Shown: piece by piece, positions 61,191 through 64,000 of the stretch
How positions within the stretch are numbered: the first letter of the stretch is position 1
Layout: each line of letters opens with the position of its first letter
NCBI GenBank assembly: GCA_041659285.1
Contig: JBAZYO010000007.1
Coordinates: 302,053 to 366,052, forward strand
DNA: 64,000 bases
Source of the DNA: Vicinamibacterales bacterium
Lineage (GTDB): Bacteria > Acidobacteriota > Vicinamibacteria > Vicinamibacterales > UBA2999
Direction: 5' to 3'
Position numbers and translations under genes: made by a program
Notes under the pieces: generated by a model
Database searches by the model: none
Told to the model about the DNA's origin: nothing
The model's input: only the letters and a program-made list of their open reading frames with translations

Positions 61191-61928
61191 TCACAGCGGC
61201 ACATCCTGCGGCCCTTGCGCGATCGTCGCGACGGCCGCCCGCCGCACGAACAGGACATTGCAGAACAGCAGGTTGCGGTCGGCCTCGGTGTGGCAGTGGT
61301 CATAGAAACACCATGGCGCCATGCCGTGTTCCGCCAGGAAGTCATGAATCGGGCCAAACAGCGAAATCACCGCGTCATTCGGATTGAACGTCACCTCGAC
61401 CAGCACCCACTCGATCTTCCCGGCGGCGAGCAAGTTCCGGGCGCCCTTCATCACCTGGAGATCGTGCCCTTCCGTGTCGGTCTTGAGAATGTCGATGCGG
61501 GCGATGTCATGCTGCGCGCAGTAGTCGTCCAGGGTGACCGCGTCCACGGACTCGACGCGGGCGCCTCCGGCCGCTGTGGCCGGCACGACATGGCTGTTCA
61601 GTGATGACGACTCAGCCTGGACCCACGCCACGCCGGCTTCGCTCGAGACAACCAGACGATTCAGGCGCACGCGCGGGTCTGCACCGTGAGCCTGCCGCAG
61701 CACATCGAACGTGCCTTGCACGGGTTCAAAGGCATGCACCGCGGCCCCCGGAAACGCCCTGAGGATGGCGCGCGCGGTTTGCCCCTCGTTGGCGCCGACG
61801 TCGATGACCGTGCGCACCGTCACGGCCGGGGTCAGGCGCGCGAGATCCCATAGCCATTCGATGCCACGGGGCATGAATTGGCGTTTGCTGTAATAGATTC
61901 CGAATCTGCCCAGTATGGTCTGCAGCAT
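61191..61928 (-). CDS. FkbM-family SAM-dependent methyltransferase
   Basis: The product has 245 residues from the ATG at 61928; a GTG at 61967 would put the start inside the terminator hairpin. VIDVGANEGQTARAIL is motif I, HAFEPVQGTFDVL gives the acidic loop, and IDILKTDTEGHDLQVMKGARNLL is the FkbM signature KxDxEGxE variant. Family members O-methylate sugars or antibiotic precursors. It lies far from the main glycan locus but may still act on surface sugars. Confidence 0.88.
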   Translation of the reverse strand: MLQTILGRFGIYYSKRQFMPRGIEWLWDLARLTPAVTVRTVIDVGANEGQTARAILRAFPGAAVHAFEPVQGTFDVLRQAHGADPRVRLNRLVVSSEAGVAWVQAESSSLNSHVVPATAAGGARVESVDAVTLDDYCAQHDIARIDILKTDTEGHDLQVMKGARNLLAAGKIEWVLVEVTFNPNDAVISLFGPIHDFLAEHGMAPWCFYDHCHTEADRNLLFCNVLFVRRAAVATIAQGPQDVPL

Positions 61929-61954
61929 GCGGCGGCGTCGATTGCCGACAAACG

Positions 61955-61981
61955 AAGGGCCGGGCACGCGGCCCGGCCCTT
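61955..61981 (-). terminator. Strong hairpin downstream of nrdJ
   Basis: AAGGGCCGGGC and GCCCGGCCCTT (61955-61965, 61971-61981) form a perfect 11-bp stem with a 5-nt loop, 60 bp after the nrdJ stop. The following tract (CGTTTGTC) is only weakly T-rich. It is the strongest hairpin noticed in the window. Confidence 0.6.
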
Positions 61982-62040
61982 CTCCTAGTCAGTCCGCCTT
62001 TGCGCAATGCGCTTCGGCGGGATAAACCATCCTCACGTTA

Positions 62041-64000
<1,960 letters not shown>

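Noticed and set aside
61929..61967. GTG at 61967 as the start of the FkbM methyltransferase
   Set aside because: It lies inside a perfect 11-bp-stem hairpin that ends nrdJ transcription; the ATG at 61928 gives a normal family length.

Overview
The window is high-GC, densely packed bacterial DNA. Gene content and order (tig-tRNA-clpP-clpX-lon-engB-rho, wHTH-TPR regulators, MBG-repeat surface protein, cobalamin-dependent ribonucleotide reductase, mrfAB) suggest an Acidobacteriota-like organism, perhaps Vicinamibacteria. That placement is inference from content and style; no marker gene was compared. Many genes have a -10-like hexamer only 5-7 nt before the start codon, which points to frequent leaderless transcription.

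Region 1 (1-6720): the N-terminal ~1,646 residues of a giant secreted protein (NHL propeller, Ig-like modules, seven MBG repeats, cadherin-like domain) run off the left edge. Next come a small membrane protein and a divergent ECF sigma/anti-sigma pair, separated by a palindrome resembling parS.

Region 2 (6725-33006): a ~26 kb surface-glycan locus, almost entirely on the minus strand. It encodes two GT-C-like or polytopic membrane proteins, a plant-type GDP-mannose 3,5-epimerase, a polysaccharide deacetylase, GT4, GT23-like and several GT2 glycosyltransferases, an ABC exporter with a frameshift, an NAD-dependent epimerase, a GT2-dioxygenase fusion, two tandem capsule-type proteins, and a nonulosonate (sialic/legionaminic-like) module: NeuB-like synthase, TIM-barrel isomerase, Gfo/Idh/MocA oxidoreductase, CMP-sugar synthetase and SDR. 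A radical SAM enzyme, another GT2 and an SGNH hydrolase end the locus. Most junctions in its middle part are 1-14 nt overlaps (ATGA, GTGA, TGATG), so translation is probably coupled. One methyltransferase gene is inverted.

Region 3 (33073-45506): a solitary Dam-like methylase, a second SGNH hydrolase, tRNA-Leu(UAG), then protein quality control and core genes (trigger factor, ClpP, ClpX, Lon, EngB, Rho), the agmatine-to-putrescine pair aguB-aguA, and ribosomal protein L31.

Region 4 (45503-61928): a degenerate M23-like lipoprotein plus a decayed tandem copy, a wHTH-TPR regulator, the mrfB-mrfA DNA repair pair (each gene carrying the same palindromic doublet inside its reading frame), an OmpA-like protein divergent from an APC permease, an SDR, a DUF547 protein, an alpha/beta hydrolase, an RraA-like protein, RecQ, a VapBC toxin-antitoxin pair, a polytopic membrane protein and an FkbM methyltransferase.

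Region 5 (61955-64000): a strong terminator and the C-terminal part of the vitamin B12-dependent ribonucleotide reductase, running off the right edge.

Intergenic DNA is short, and several spacers hold degenerate short-unit repeats (GGCACC, AAATCACC, ATCTGTGGC types) or palindromes. No CRISPR array, rRNA, insertion sequence or prophage was seen.
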